A stretch of DNA of 64,000 nucleotides from Propionibacteriaceae bacterium (GCA_025965155.1 JAOPXN010000096.1:1-64000), one strand, 5' to 3'. Counted from the first letter of the stretch, positions 51,742 through 60,871 are shown. Made by a program: numbers and translations. The notes: generated from the letters alone by a model not told the origin.

Positions 51742-53252
51742 GATCGGTCCTCCGTCGTCCCGGCGGACGACGTCGTCGTCTGGTGGTTCAAGGGGTCGTC
51801 GAGCATCCGACGCAGTGCCCCTTTCCGGATCTTGCCGGTTGCTCCGCGCGGCAGGTCAGCGACGAGGTGAAGCTCCGTCGGCCGCTTGAACTTCGGCAAC
51901 CGTTTCGCGCAGTGGTCCAGCACCGTCTCCGGCTCGACGTTTCGCCCGACCACGAAAGCGACAACCTGATCTCCGCGTCCATCGGCGGGACGGCCGAGGA
52001 CCGCCACGGCGGCGACTCCGGGAAGGTCGCTGATCACGTCCTCGATCTCGGCCGGGTAGACATGGAACCCGTTCACCACTATCAGCTCGCGGGCCCGGTC
52101 CACCAAGAACAGCTCGCCGCCACGCAGATAGCCGATGTCGCCGGTGGCGAACCAGCCCTCCGCATCGGGCCCGTCCCGGCCGTCGGGCCAGTACCCGGAG
52201 AACAGGTTCTCGCCGCGGATGAAGATTTCCGCCGGCTCGGAGTCGTCCTCGCCGGCTCCGATCCGCACCGCCACGCCCGGCAGCACCCGTCCGACGTGGC
52301 CGGGGCCGAGCAGGTCCCCGCCCAGTGTCACCGAGACACCCGGAGCGGCTTCTGTCAGCCCGTACCCTTGGTCGACCCGCAGACCAGTGCGCTCGGTGAA
52401 CGCCGCCAGCAAGGCCGAGGGCAGCGGCGCTGCGCCCGAGATCACGGTACGTACGCTGGCCAGGCTGGTCCGAAGCTGATCATGATGCAGCAGCTTGTAG
52501 ATCAACGCCGGTGCCAGCGGAAGGTTGTTCACCTGCTCCGCGACGATCACGTCGAAGACGCTGTCACTGAAGCCGTCCATGATCACCAGCCGGCCCCCGG
52601 CCATCGCCCAGGTACCGACCACGGCGTTCAGACCGAAGATGCCGAACATCGGCAGCAGCGCGAGGGCGACCGTGTCGGCGTCAATGACGTCCAGCGGCTC
52701 GACATTTCGCAGGTGGCCAAGCAGCGCCCGGTGGGACAGCATGACGATCCTGGCGTCACCGGCGGTGCCGGCGGTATAGGCCAGCAACGCAAGGGCTTCC
52801 CGGTCCTGCGGTGAGCTGACCGGGCCGGTTGCCTCAGCACCGAGTGCAGCCAGGGCGTCGGGGGTCAGCGGCAGAACTGCGACCCCCGCTACCGAAATCG
52901 GCGCGGCACTGAGCAACAGCCGGGCACCGGTCGCCGCTAGGTCTGATCGAAGCTCGTCGGCGGAGCAGCTCGGGTCCAGCGGTACGGCGACGAAGCCTGC
53001 ACGGAGCACGGCGAAGTAGGCGATCAGAAGCTCGATGGAGTTCGGTCCGCTGAGCGCCACCCGGTGTCCGGCGATCAGCCCGTGCGCAGCGAGGCCGGCG
53101 GCAACCTTGTCAATCATGGAGTCCAGCTCAGCCCAGGTCATGGTTCGGCGGTTCGGCCCCGGCTGCACCAAGGCAACCCGGTCAGGTGCCAGCTGCGCCT
53201 GCCGACTGACCAGATGGGCGACGTTGGTCTCCTCTAGGCGATCCGTGACCAC
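51738..53252 (-). CDS. AMP-binding (acyl-CoA ligase-like) enzyme with degenerate P-loop
   Basis: 504 aa ANL-superfamily adenylate-forming enzyme. Normal motifs: GYGLTEAAPGVS (A5), FATGDIGYL (A7), DRARELIVVNGFHVYPAEIE (A8), and the A10 Lys in RGATGKIRKGALRR. The A3 phosphate-binding loop, normally YTSGTTGxPKG, reads YTAGTAGDARIVMLSH, lacking the Ser/Thr and Lys residues that contact ATP. It may be a low-activity or repurposed ligase. GTG 53252 follows AGGATC. It is coupled to the glutaredoxin gene and divergent from the HAD gene. Confidence 0.85.
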   Translation of the reverse strand: MVTDRLEETNVAHLVSRQAQLAPDRVALVQPGPNRRTMTWAELDSMIDKVAAGLAAHGLIAGHRVALSGPNSIELLIAYFAVLRAGFVAVPLDPSCSADELRSDLAATGARLLLSAAPISVAGVAVLPLTPDALAALGAEATGPVSSPQDREALALLAYTAGTAGDARIVMLSHRALLGHLRNVEPLDVIDADTVALALLPMFGIFGLNAVVGTWAMAGGRLVIMDGFSDSVFDVIVAEQVNNLPLAPALIYKLLHHDQLRTSLASVRTVISGAAPLPSALLAAFTERTGLRVDQGYGLTEAAPGVSVTLGGDLLGPGHVGRVLPGVAVRIGAGEDDSEPAEIFIRGENLFSGYWPDGRDGPDAEGWFATGDIGYLRGGELFLVDRARELIVVNGFHVYPAEIEDVISDLPGVAAVAVLGRPADGRGDQVVAFVVGRNVEPETVLDHCAKRLPKFKRPTELHLVADLPRGATGKIRKGALRRMLDDPLNHQTTTSSAGTTEDRS

Positions 53253-53326
53253 GCCGCCAGGCCGATCCTGCTGATGCACAGGTCGAGTGTCGCACAGCGG
53301 CACGGCCGGCAGCCGAGCACGGCAGT

Positions 53327-53332
53327 TAGTGT
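53327..53332 (+). promoter_or_regulatory. -10 box of a leaderless promoter for the HAD-IB gene
   Basis: TAGTGT with a 7-nt gap to ATG 53340; no ribosome binding site. Confidence 0.5.
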
Positions 53333-53339
53333 GGTGCCC

Positions 53340-54257
53340 ATGAGCGCATCCGACCGTTCCGGTCCAGCCGACGTCGGTCGGATGCTGCCCGAGACCGAGG
53401 AAGAGCTGCTGGAGCCCGAGGGCGAGCCGGGCGAAATTAACCCCGCCGACCTGCCGAAGGCGGAAGGCGCGCTGATCCAGGCCGACCCCCGGGCAGCCGC
53501 CTTCTTCGACCTGGACAACACGGTGATCCAGGGTGCGTCAATGTTCCATCTGGCCAAAGGCCTGTACCGGCGCGGCTTCTTCCCGACCCGGCTGATCTTC
53601 AAGGGTCTGTGGCTGCAGGCCTACTTCCGGATCGTCGGCCGGGAGAACGCCGATCACATCGAGGATGCCCGCAACGTCACCTTGTCCTTCATCAAGGGCC
53701 ATACTGTGGCCGAACTGGAGGAGATCGGCAGCGAGATCTACGAGGAGTCGATCGCCAGCCGGATCTGGCCGGGTACCCGGGCCATCGCGCAGATGCATCT
53801 GGACGTGGGACAGCAGGTCTGGCTGGTCACCGCTGCGCCGCTGGAGGTGGCGTCGATTATCGCCCAACGCCTGGGCCTCAGCGGAGCGGTCGGCACCACG
53901 GCGGAACATGTGGACGGGGTCTACACCGGCCGGCTCCGCGGGGAGCTGCTGCACGGGCCGGCGAAGGGCGAGGCGGTACGGTCGCTGGCCCATGATCACG
54001 GCCTCGACCTGGCCCGCTGCTTCGCGTACTCGGACTCGTTCAACGACCTGCCGATGTTGTCGCTGGTCGGCCATCCGTGCGCGATCAACCCCGACCGGCG
54101 GTTGCTGGAGTTCGCGGAGGAGAACGACTGGCAGGTCCGCGACTACCGCAGCGGCCGGAAGGCGGTCCGGCTCGGTCTGCTGGGAGCCGGGGTCGCGGGG
54201 GCCGGAGCGGGGGCGGTGGCTGCCGGCCTGTCAGTCCACCGGTACCTCAAGCGCTGA
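53340..54257 (+). CDS. HAD-IB phosphatase (SerB-like)
   Basis: 305 aa. HAD motif I FFDLDNTVIQGASMFHLAKG (about residues 54-73), motif II VTAAPLEVA, Lys motif GPAKGEAVRSLA, motif IV AYSDSFNDLPML. An acidic N-terminal arm (EEELLEPEGEPGE) precedes the domain and a Gly/Ala hydrophobic C-terminal segment (GAGVAGAGAGAVAAGLSV) may insert in the membrane. Such HAD-IB proteins near glycerolipid acyltransferases (here convergent) are lysophosphatidate or phosphoserine phosphatase-like; the substrate is uncertain. Confidence 0.88.
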   Translation: MSASDRSGPADVGRMLPETEEELLEPEGEPGEINPADLPKAEGALIQADPRAAAFFDLDNTVIQGASMFHLAKGLYRRGFFPTRLIFKGLWLQAYFRIVGRENADHIEDARNVTLSFIKGHTVAELEEIGSEIYEESIASRIWPGTRAIAQMHLDVGQQVWLVTAAPLEVASIIAQRLGLSGAVGTTAEHVDGVYTGRLRGELLHGPAKGEAVRSLAHDHGLDLARCFAYSDSFNDLPMLSLVGHPCAINPDRRLLEFAEENDWQVRDYRSGRKAVRLGLLGAGVAGAGAGAVAAGLSVHRYLKR

Positions 54258-54304
54258 GCCAGCTCGGGTACACCGCTTGCATCGTCGGTAGCTGTGAGGT
54301 CAGG

Positions 54305-55726
54305 TCAGAAGAACGCGCTTCGGCGCTGCATCAGCAAGGCGTAGAGGGTGTGCTGGATGGTTTCGCGGACCTGATCGGTGACGTTGAACACCACCATCGG
54401 ATCGTCGGCGGCGCCCGGCGGCAGCTCATCTGTCGCGATCGCCTCGCCGAACTGGATGATCCATTTGCTCGGCAGCGGGATCAGTCCCAGCGCGCCCAGC
54501 CACGGGAACAGCGGCGTGACGGGGAAGTACGGGATCCCGAGCGCGCGCGCCAGGGTGGGCAGCCCGGAGATCAGTGGATAGATCTCCTCTGATCCGACGA
54601 TGGAGACCGGGATGATCGGCACCTGCGCCCGGACGGCCGCCGACACGAACCCGCCCCGGCCGAACCGCTGCAGCTTGTAGCGGTCCGCGTACGGCTTGCC
54701 CAGGCCCTTGAAGCCTTCGGGGAACACAGCGACCAGCTGGTCGGAGGCCAGGAGCCGTTCGGCGTCCTCCTGACAGGCCAACGTCGTGCCGGTCTTGCGG
54801 GCCAGGTCGTGGGCGTACGGGGTGGAGAAGATCAGGTCGGCCCCCAGCATCCGCACGTGCCGAGCCATCTCGTCGAAGACCACGGTGTGCAGCACCATCC
54901 CGTCCAGCGGCATGGTGCCGGCGTGGTTCGACACCAGCAACGCCGACCCGGTCTCCGGGATGTTCTCCAGGCCGCGGACCTCGACCCGGAACCAGTTCTG
55001 CACCAGCGGTCGCAGCAGCGGCAGGAACACCTTCGTAGTGAACTCGGGGTCGAAGCCGAACTCGTCGATGCTGTAGTCGCCGCGCAGCCGAGAGCGGGCG
55101 AACTCGACGATCTCCTCCAGCGACTCCTGCCAGTTGACACCCAGCATCTCGGCGAGTCCGAGTACCCCACGCAGCGGGTCCACGGCGAACTGACGAAGCT
55201 GTTCCACCGGCGCCGACCGCAGAGCCTGCAACGCCAGCGACGCGGTCGAGGCGAACTCACTCAGCAAGGCGCCGAGGTCGATAGCAGGCGGCACCTGCGA
55301 CTCGCCGGTCGCGTCCGCGGTCGGGTCGGACTGGCCGACCGACGCCGCGGTCGGGTCGGACTGGTCGACCGACGCCGCGGTCGGGTCGGACTGGCCGGGC
55401 GCCTCTTTCGGTGCGGTCGTCCGACTGGGTGCCTGATCCGAACCGGGCGCGGGCGCCGAGTCGGCGCTCGACGGCTTACCCGGCCCCTTTTGGGGCGACT
55501 TGCGGCTCTGCGGCCGGACTCCCTGCTTGCCCGCAGCCGGCCGGGACGGCGGGAACTCTGTGTCTGGCGCCTCGGCGACGGGCTCAGCCGGCGGTGGGGT
55601 GACCCCCCGCCGGGCTTGCTGCGCGGCGCCCGGAGCGAGGCCGCGGGCCGCGGCAGACGGAGCGCTCCGGCTGCCTCGGCCCGGGCGGCCGTGACTGCCG
55701 AGCTGGATGATCTCGGCGTCGCTCAC
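54305..55726 (-). CDS. Glycerolipid acyltransferase with long low-complexity N-terminus
   Basis: 473 aa. The C-terminal two thirds is a PlsC-like domain: NHAGTMPLDGMVL (variant of the HX4D motif) and FPEGFKGLGKPY. The first ~170 residues are Pro/Ala/Ser-rich and disordered, with a 30-bp tandem repeat giving repeated SDPTAASVDQ/SDPTAASVGQ. In mycobacteria the counterpart is Rv0502 (recalled). Cytoplasmic face of the membrane, phospholipid synthesis likely; the acyl acceptor is unknown. ATG overlaps the SDR stop (ATGA). Confidence 0.85.
   Translation of the reverse strand: MSDAEIIQLGSHGRPGRGSRSAPSAAARGLAPGAAQQARRGVTPPPAEPVAEAPDTEFPPSRPAAGKQGVRPQSRKSPQKGPGKPSSADSAPAPGSDQAPSRTTAPKEAPGQSDPTAASVDQSDPTAASVGQSDPTADATGESQVPPAIDLGALLSEFASTASLALQALRSAPVEQLRQFAVDPLRGVLGLAEMLGVNWQESLEEIVEFARSRLRGDYSIDEFGFDPEFTTKVFLPLLRPLVQNWFRVEVRGLENIPETGSALLVSNHAGTMPLDGMVLHTVVFDEMARHVRMLGADLIFSTPYAHDLARKTGTTLACQEDAERLLASDQLVAVFPEGFKGLGKPYADRYKLQRFGRGGFVSAAVRAQVPIIPVSIVGSEEIYPLISGLPTLARALGIPYFPVTPLFPWLGALGLIPLPSKWIIQFGEAIATDELPPGAADDPMVVFNVTDQVRETIQHTLYALLMQRRSAFF
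55321..55400. repeat. 30-bp tandem repeat within the acyltransferase gene
   Basis: Three consecutive units start TCGGGTCGGACTGG; units 1 and 2 differ at one base and unit 3 is truncated at about 20 bases. In frame (10 codons), so the repeat number could vary without breaking the gene. Confidence 0.85.
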
Positions 55727-56745
55727 GATCGCTCCTGCGGGGCTAGCAGCCGAGCGACGGAGTCCAGCAGGTGGTCGACCCGCTCCTCGGCTAACAACCC
55801 CCGCTTGGCCAGAGCCACGAACTCCTCCAGCGCCTGCCGCGAGGAGTAGCGCGGCCGGAACCCGGTGGCCTCGGTGAAGCGGCTGGAATCCATGCCTCGA
55901 CCGTACGTCAGGGCGTCGATCTGGTCAGCAGAGAAGTCGATCAGCCTCGCCTGGCGGACCAGTCCGGCGAGCGAAGGCGCCAGCAGTTGCGGAACGCCGA
56001 CAGTGGGGCGTCCCATCATCCGCAACGCCTGGGACAACGTCACCACGTCTTCGGCGCCGACGTTGAAGGTTCCGGGGACGTCCTCGCGGGTGACGGTGAG
56101 CAACGCCTCGACGGCGTCGGTGGGGTGCAGGAACTGGAGCCGAGCGTCGAAGCCCATCACGGTCGGCACGACCGGCAACGACAGGTAGCGGGCGACATGA
56201 CTGTCCACCCCGGCGCCCATCAGGTTGGCCAGCCGCAACGTGGTGACGACGACGTCCGGCCGTCGCCGGGCCAGCCCGCGGACGTACGTCTCGATCTCCA
56301 CCGAGTCCTTGCCGAAGCCGGTCCGTGGTTGCACCCGCGGCGACATCTCCTCGGTGAACTTCACCGGGTCGCGGGGTGACGCCCCGTACACCGAGACAGA
56401 GCTCTGCACCACGAGCTTGCGGACCGAGTCGGCCTTCTGACACGCAGCCAGCAGCTGCATGGTGCCGATGACGTTGATCTCCTTCATCGACGACCGGCCG
56501 CCGGCGGACGCGGGGATCGCGACCATCGCCATATGCACGACGGTGTCAACGGCTGCGTTGGCGATCACCTTGGAGATGACCGGGTTGCGGATGTCGGCCC
56601 GGACGTAACGGACCCGTCCCAGATCGTGCCGCGGCGGGGTCACATCGACCCCGATGACGTCGAGTTCATCGTCGGAGGCCAAAGCACGCGCGTACCGGGC
56701 CCCGAGGTCTCGAGAGACCCCGGTCACCAAGACGACACGCGTCAT
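55723..56745 (-). CDS. NAD-dependent epimerase/dehydratase (extended SDR)
   Basis: 340 aa. N-terminal TGVSRDLGARYARALASD is the Rossmann glycine region in a degenerate form, VVHMAMVAIPAS and the active-site segment VQSSVSVYGAS follow; the usual YxxxK Tyr/Lys is not obvious after it, so catalysis is uncertain. Corresponds in order to mycobacterial galE2 (Rv0501). GGGGGG precedes the ATG, 22 bases after the bS22 stop. Confidence 0.82.
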   Translation of the reverse strand: MTRVVLVTGVSRDLGARYARALASDDELDVIGVDVTPPRHDLGRVRYVRADIRNPVISKVIANAAVDTVVHMAMVAIPASAGGRSSMKEINVIGTMQLLAACQKADSVRKLVVQSSVSVYGASPRDPVKFTEEMSPRVQPRTGFGKDSVEIETYVRGLARRRPDVVVTTLRLANLMGAGVDSHVARYLSLPVVPTVMGFDARLQFLHPTDAVEALLTVTREDVPGTFNVGAEDVVTLSQALRMMGRPTVGVPQLLAPSLAGLVRQARLIDFSADQIDALTYGRGMDSSRFTEATGFRPRYSSRQALEEFVALAKRGLLAEERVDHLLDSVARLLAPQERS

Positions 56746-56767
56746 CTAGCCCCCCAACAACGCCTTG

Positions 56768-56869
56768 CTACTTACCGGCGCGACGACGCTGAATACGCGT
56801 GCGCTTCAACAGCTTGCGGTGCTTCTTCTTTGCCATCCGCTTGCGGCGCTTCTTGATGACCGAACCCAC
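56768..56869 (-). CDS. Small ribosomal protein bS22-type / AURKAIP1-COX24 domain protein (33 aa)
   Basis: A GTG-started 34-codon frame encodes [18 protein letters not shown] followed by [15 protein letters not shown], almost entirely Lys/Arg. This matches the mycobacterial bS22 ribosomal peptide as I recall it. It should bind 16S rRNA in the small subunit. GAGGTCGAAAATA precedes the GTG. It is commonly missed by gene callers. It leads the bS22-SDR-acyltransferase operon. Confidence 0.9.
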
Positions 56870-57029
56870 TATTTTCGACCTCTCCACATTCCGGGCAACG
56901 CGTCGCCCGGACACACTTTTTCAATAGACAAGACATGGACCAACCAGGCTGGTCGGGCAAGCACGAGATATTACCCGCCACACGGGTGTCGGCGCGAATC
57001 AGCATGACCGGCCGGACCGCGGGCCAGAT

Positions 57030-57051
57030 GTGAGGGGAACGCTTTCCTCAC
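57030..57051. promoter_or_regulatory. Candidate operator upstream of the beta-galactosidase gene
   Basis: GTGAGG-10-CCTCAC inverted repeat, 72 bases before the ATG and just upstream of a possible CATGAT -10 (57064-57069). The regulator is unknown; no LacI-type gene lies in the window. Confidence 0.4.
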
Positions 57052-57123
57052 TTCCTGGCCTGCCATGATGGCTCTCGACCGACCGAACCATCCTCCGCCT
57101 CACGAAAGGCGCACCTTTCCTCC

Positions 57124-60100
57124 ATGAGCACCCAGACCGGCGCGGCCCTCAACTACTTCGAAGACTTCACCCCGGGTTCGGGCAGACGCAGCCCGGTACG
57201 GTCGTGGCTGCACTCGGACGCGCCGCGGCTCAGCTTGAACGGCGACTGGCGGTTCCGGCTGTGGCCGACCGCAAATGCCGACGACGCGGTGGCTTCGGTG
57301 GACTTCGACGACTCGGACTGGGACCTGCTGCCCGTCCCCTCGCACTGGGTGCTCGAGCAGGACGGCCGGTACGGCCGGCCGGCGTACACCAACGTGCAGT
57401 ACCCGTTCCCGATCGACCCCCCCTACGTCCCGGACGAGAACCCGACCGGCGACCACCGTCGTAGCTTCGAGCCGCCCGACTGGGAGGTAGAGCGAATTCT
57501 GCTGCGTTTCGACGGGGTCGAGTCAACCTACAAGGTGTGGCTGAACGGGACCGAGGTGGGCGTCGGCAAGGGCAGCCGGCTGGCGCAGGAGTTCGACGTC
57601 ACCGAGCTGGTGCGACCGGGCAGCAACGTGCTCGTGGTCCGGGTACATCAGTGGTCGTCGATGAGCTATCTGGAGGACCAGGACCAGTGGTGGCTGCCGG
57701 GCATCTTCCGCGAGGTGAACCTGGTCGGCCGGCCGCACGGCGGGATCGACGACGTCTGGCTGCAGGCCGACTTCGACCACAGCACGGGTACCGGCTCGGT
57801 CCGCACCGAGGTGCGGGCGGCCGCGGCTGCGTACCCGATCACCATCGAGATCCCCGAGCTGGGGCTCAGCCACACGCTCGACTCCCCCGGTGACCCGGAG
57901 CTGCTCGATGCCGGTGCCGTGGGGCCCTGGAGTGCCGAGTCGCCCCGACTGTACGACGCCACGGTGACCTCACGCGGCGAGCAGATCAGCCTGCGGCTCG
58001 GCTTCCGGACGGTCCAGATCCTCGGTGACCTCTTCACCGTGAACGGCTCCCAGGTGACTTTCCGGGGGATGAACCGGCACGAGACCCACCCGGTCCGCGG
58101 CCGGATGTTCGACGAGGACCATGCTCGGTCGGACATGATCTTGATGAAGCAGCACAACGTCAACGCCATCCGGACCAGTCACTACCCGCCGCACCCACGG
58201 GTCCTCGACCTGTGTGACGAGCTGGGGTTCTGGGTGATCGACGAGTGTGACCTGGAGACCCATGGCTTCCACTATCTGAACTGGGTAGGCAATCCGAGCG
58301 ACGACCCACGCTGGGAGTCCGCCTACCTGGACCGGATGGAGCGGACCGTCGAGCGGGACAAGAACCATCCGTCGGTGATCATCTGGTCGCTCGGCAACGA
58401 GTCGGGCACCGGCCGCAACTTGGCCCAGATGTCTCGCTGGGTGCACCGGCGTGACCCAAGCCGGCCGGTGCACTACGAGGGCGACTACACCTGCTCCTAC
58501 ACCGATATCTATTCGCGGATGTACCCCAACCTCGTGGAGACAGCGAACATCGGCGGCGACACCGGCCCGTTGCTGGAATGCGGTCCGGCGGAGGGAGTAC
58601 GGGTTCGCTCCAAGCCCTTCTTGATGTGCGAGTACGCGCATGCCATGGGCAACGGCCCGGGCGCACTGAGCGAGTACGACGAGCTGGCGGAGCGGTTCCC
58701 GCGGCTGCACGGCGGGTTCATCTGGGAGTGGCGGGACCACGGCCTGCTGACTTCCGCCGCCGACGGCACCGAGTTCTACGGGTACGGCGGCGACTTCGAC
58801 GAGGTGGTGCATGACAGCAACTTCGTGATGGACGGCATGGTGCTGCCCGACGACACGCCGACCCCCGGCCTGGCCGAGTTCGCCGCCGTGTCGGCTCCGA
58901 TCATGTTCGGGCTGGACGGTACGACGCTGACCATCCGGAACCGCTACGCCACCGTCGACACCGGCCACCTCCGCTTCGTCGCGACACTGGAGTGCGACGG
59001 TGTCGAGCAGCAGAGCTGGACCCTCGACGTACCGGCGGTCCCGGCTGGCGGTTCCACCACGGTTGGACTCCCACAGGAGGCGGTCACCGCTGGCAAGACT
59101 GGTGAAACCTGGGTCGGTGTCCGGGCCGAGCTGGCAGCAAGCTGCAGCTGGGCGGACGCCGGCCACGTCGTCGGTCGGGCGCAGTACCCGGTGAGCACCG
59201 CTGACCTGCCCTCCACCGCACCGGTGCTGACCAATGACGCACCGACCGCGGTACCGGCGGGCGCACCCCTCACCCTGGGTCCGGCCGAGTTCGACCCGGC
59301 GACCGGGCAGCTCACCCGGCTGCACGGGCTCCCGGTGTCGGGTCCGCGGCTGGAGCTCTGGCGCGGACCGACCGACAACGACCGGAGCGACAGCCGCGGG
59401 TCCTTCGAGCTGGGCCTACCGGAGCTGACCGGCGGCGAAGGCGCCCCCGGCCCCTCGTCGGAGCGTCGCTGGCGAAACCGCGGCCTGGACCGGTTGGTGC
59501 ACCGGGTCACCGAGGTCGCAGCATCGTCGACGTCGGTGGTGAGCCGAGTCCGGGTCAGTGCTGCCAACAGCGGGCAGAGCGTCGACGTGGCGTACCGGTG
59601 GAGTATCGACCCGGCGGACCCGGCGGCGGTCCGGCTGCTGGTGGAGGTCGCCCCGACACCCAACTGGGACTGCACCTGGCCACGAGTCGGGGTGCGGCTT
59701 GATCTGCCCAAGGACCTCACCCGGGCGACCTGGTTCGGCACCGGACCGCACGAGTCGTATCCGGACACCCGCCGGGCCGCCCGGGTGGGCCGGTTCGAGG
59801 CGGATGTGGAGGAGCTGAACGTCGTCTACTCGCGACCGCAGGAGACCGGTCACCGGGCCGAGCTCCGCTCCCTCGACCTGAGCGACGGCACCCGTCGCCG
59901 GTTCAGCCTGAGCACCGTGGCCGACCCGCAGGGGCACCGGCCGGGCTTCACCCTGACCCGGCACACGCCGCAGCAGCTCGATCAGGCCGCGCACCCGTAC
60001 GAGCTGCCCGAGAACGACAACCTGTTCTTGTTCATCGACGACGCGGTGCACGGCGTCGGCTCGCGGGCGTGCGGCATCGACGTTCTGCCGCAACATGCCC

Positions 60101-60165
60101 TCTGGCCGGGCGCGCGCTCGTTCGGTGTGGTCATCCACGACCCGAGCACCCGCGCACTGAGCTGA
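57124..60165 (+). CDS. lacZ: GH2 beta-galactosidase (LacZ type)
   Basis: 1013 aa, close to E. coli LacZ length, with the five-domain layout. Jelly roll with QYPFPIDPPYVPDENPTG, VVRVHQWSSMSYLEDQDQWW, then the TIM barrel with GMNRHETHPVRGRMFDEDHA, acid/base Glu in IIWSLGNESGTGRNL (about residue 426) and nucleophile Glu in FLMCEYAHAMGNGPG. C-terminal Bgal_small_N domain with LWRGPTDNDRSDSRGSF and YSRPQETGHR. There is no signal peptide, so it is cytoplasmic. AAGGCGCACCTTTCCTCC precedes the ATG with a weak ribosome binding site. It stands alone between bS22 and the HTH gene. Confidence 0.97.
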   Translation: MSTQTGAALNYFEDFTPGSGRRSPVRSWLHSDAPRLSLNGDWRFRLWPTANADDAVASVDFDDSDWDLLPVPSHWVLEQDGRYGRPAYTNVQYPFPIDPPYVPDENPTGDHRRSFEPPDWEVERILLRFDGVESTYKVWLNGTEVGVGKGSRLAQEFDVTELVRPGSNVLVVRVHQWSSMSYLEDQDQWWLPGIFREVNLVGRPHGGIDDVWLQADFDHSTGTGSVRTEVRAAAAAYPITIEIPELGLSHTLDSPGDPELLDAGAVGPWSAESPRLYDATVTSRGEQISLRLGFRTVQILGDLFTVNGSQVTFRGMNRHETHPVRGRMFDEDHARSDMILMKQHNVNAIRTSHYPPHPRVLDLCDELGFWVIDECDLETHGFHYLNWVGNPSDDPRWESAYLDRMERTVERDKNHPSVIIWSLGNESGTGRNLAQMSRWVHRRDPSRPVHYEGDYTCSYTDIYSRMYPNLVETANIGGDTGPLLECGPAEGVRVRSKPFLMCEYAHAMGNGPGALSEYDELAERFPRLHGGFIWEWRDHGLLTSAADGTEFYGYGGDFDEVVHDSNFVMDGMVLPDDTPTPGLAEFAAVSAPIMFGLDGTTLTIRNRYATVDTGHLRFVATLECDGVEQQSWTLDVPAVPAGGSTTVGLPQEAVTAGKTGETWVGVRAELAASCSWADAGHVVGRAQYPVSTADLPSTAPVLTNDAPTAVPAGAPLTLGPAEFDPATGQLTRLHGLPVSGPRLELWRGPTDNDRSDSRGSFELGLPELTGGEGAPGPSSERRWRNRGLDRLVHRVTEVAASSTSVVSRVRVSAANSGQSVDVAYRWSIDPADPAAVRLLVEVAPTPNWDCTWPRVGVRLDLPKDLTRATWFGTGPHESYPDTRRAARVGRFEADVEELNVVYSRPQETGHRAELRSLDLSDGTRRRFSLSTVADPQGHRPGFTLTRHTPQQLDQAAHPYELPENDNLFLFIDDAVHGVGSRACGIDVLPQHALWPGARSFGVVIHDPSTRALS

Positions 60166-60280
60166 TCTGGAGACCGATCTAGAGACGTGCCGAAGTAGTA
60201 ATGGCGGGGTCTGACGCGGTCAGGCCTCGCCTGCTCAAGCGGTCCGGGCTGAGCCGGGGCCGCGGTCCTGCGGCTTCTGG

Positions 60281-60511
60281 CTATCCCGTCTCGTAGTAGG
60301 AGCCACGCAGATAGGCGTCCACGGCCGGTTCGGGTACCCGGAAGCTGCGGCCGAAGCGGACCGCTTCGAGCTCGCCGGAGTGGATCAGCCGGTAGACCGA
60401 CATCTTCGACACGCGCATGATGGCGGCGACTTCGGCAACAGTCAGGAACTTGACGCCGGCGAGGTTCCCCCCAATCGGGGCAACGTCGCCTGGCTTGGAC
60501 TCAGGGGTCAT
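60281..60511 (-). CDS. Small MerR/excisionase-type DNA-binding protein
   Basis: 76 aa. HTH_17-type winged helix: FLTVAEVAAIMRVSKMSVYR followed by LIHSGELEAVRFGRSFRVPE (about residues 22-61), ending AYLRGSYYETG. This matches the BldC-like/Rv0500A small regulators that sit next to proC in many actinobacteria. ATG 60511 (MTPESKPGD) gives the conserved length. Probably a developmental or phase regulator rather than a phage excisionase, as no integrase is nearby. Confidence 0.85.
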   Translation of the reverse strand: MTPESKPGDVAPIGGNLAGVKFLTVAEVAAIMRVSKMSVYRLIHSGELEAVRFGRSFRVPEPAVDAYLRGSYYETG

Positions 60512-60871
60512 TTCGCACCATTCCAGCACGGGTCAGCGCTGGCTTCCCCTCCAGCGTCATGCTCGTACTGCTGTGAGAGTAGTGGTAAGTGGTGCCATTG
60601 GGAAAGGGCATGCACAAAGATTGCGTTCGACACGCCGGGTAGGAAGTTGACGTACAGCGGGAACCGCCTGACACTCTGCACCCATACTCCAGACATCTCG
60701 GTGCTGGCAGCCTGAACCGGACCGCCGCGACCCCAACCACCTGGCTCCGTTCGGGCGGCGCGAGCAGCTGAAATCCATAAATCGGCCACTGGTGGGATCG
60801 GTGCCGCCCAGATGCCGCGTGTCGCGGGTCGGCGGCCCGATAAGGGGCCGATTTCTGGATTCAGAACCGGA
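60512..60871. other. Intergenic region with a long imperfect inverted repeat
   Basis: 360 bases between the HTH gene and the acuC stop. Short open frames here are not supported. The notable content is an inverted pair: TGAAATCCATAAATCGGCC at about 60769-60787 and GGCCGATTTCTGGATTCA at 60845-60862. The right arm resembles a copy at 15987-16004 (GGCCGGTTTCTGGAATC). About 60 bases between the arms include GTGTCGCGGGTCGGCGG, similar to the end of the 15.8 kb element. Confidence 0.6.

Noticed and set aside
60281-60511. Phage excisionase
   Set aside because: The HTH type matches excisionases, but there is no integrase or attachment site, and proC adjacency fits the BldC-like chromosomal family.
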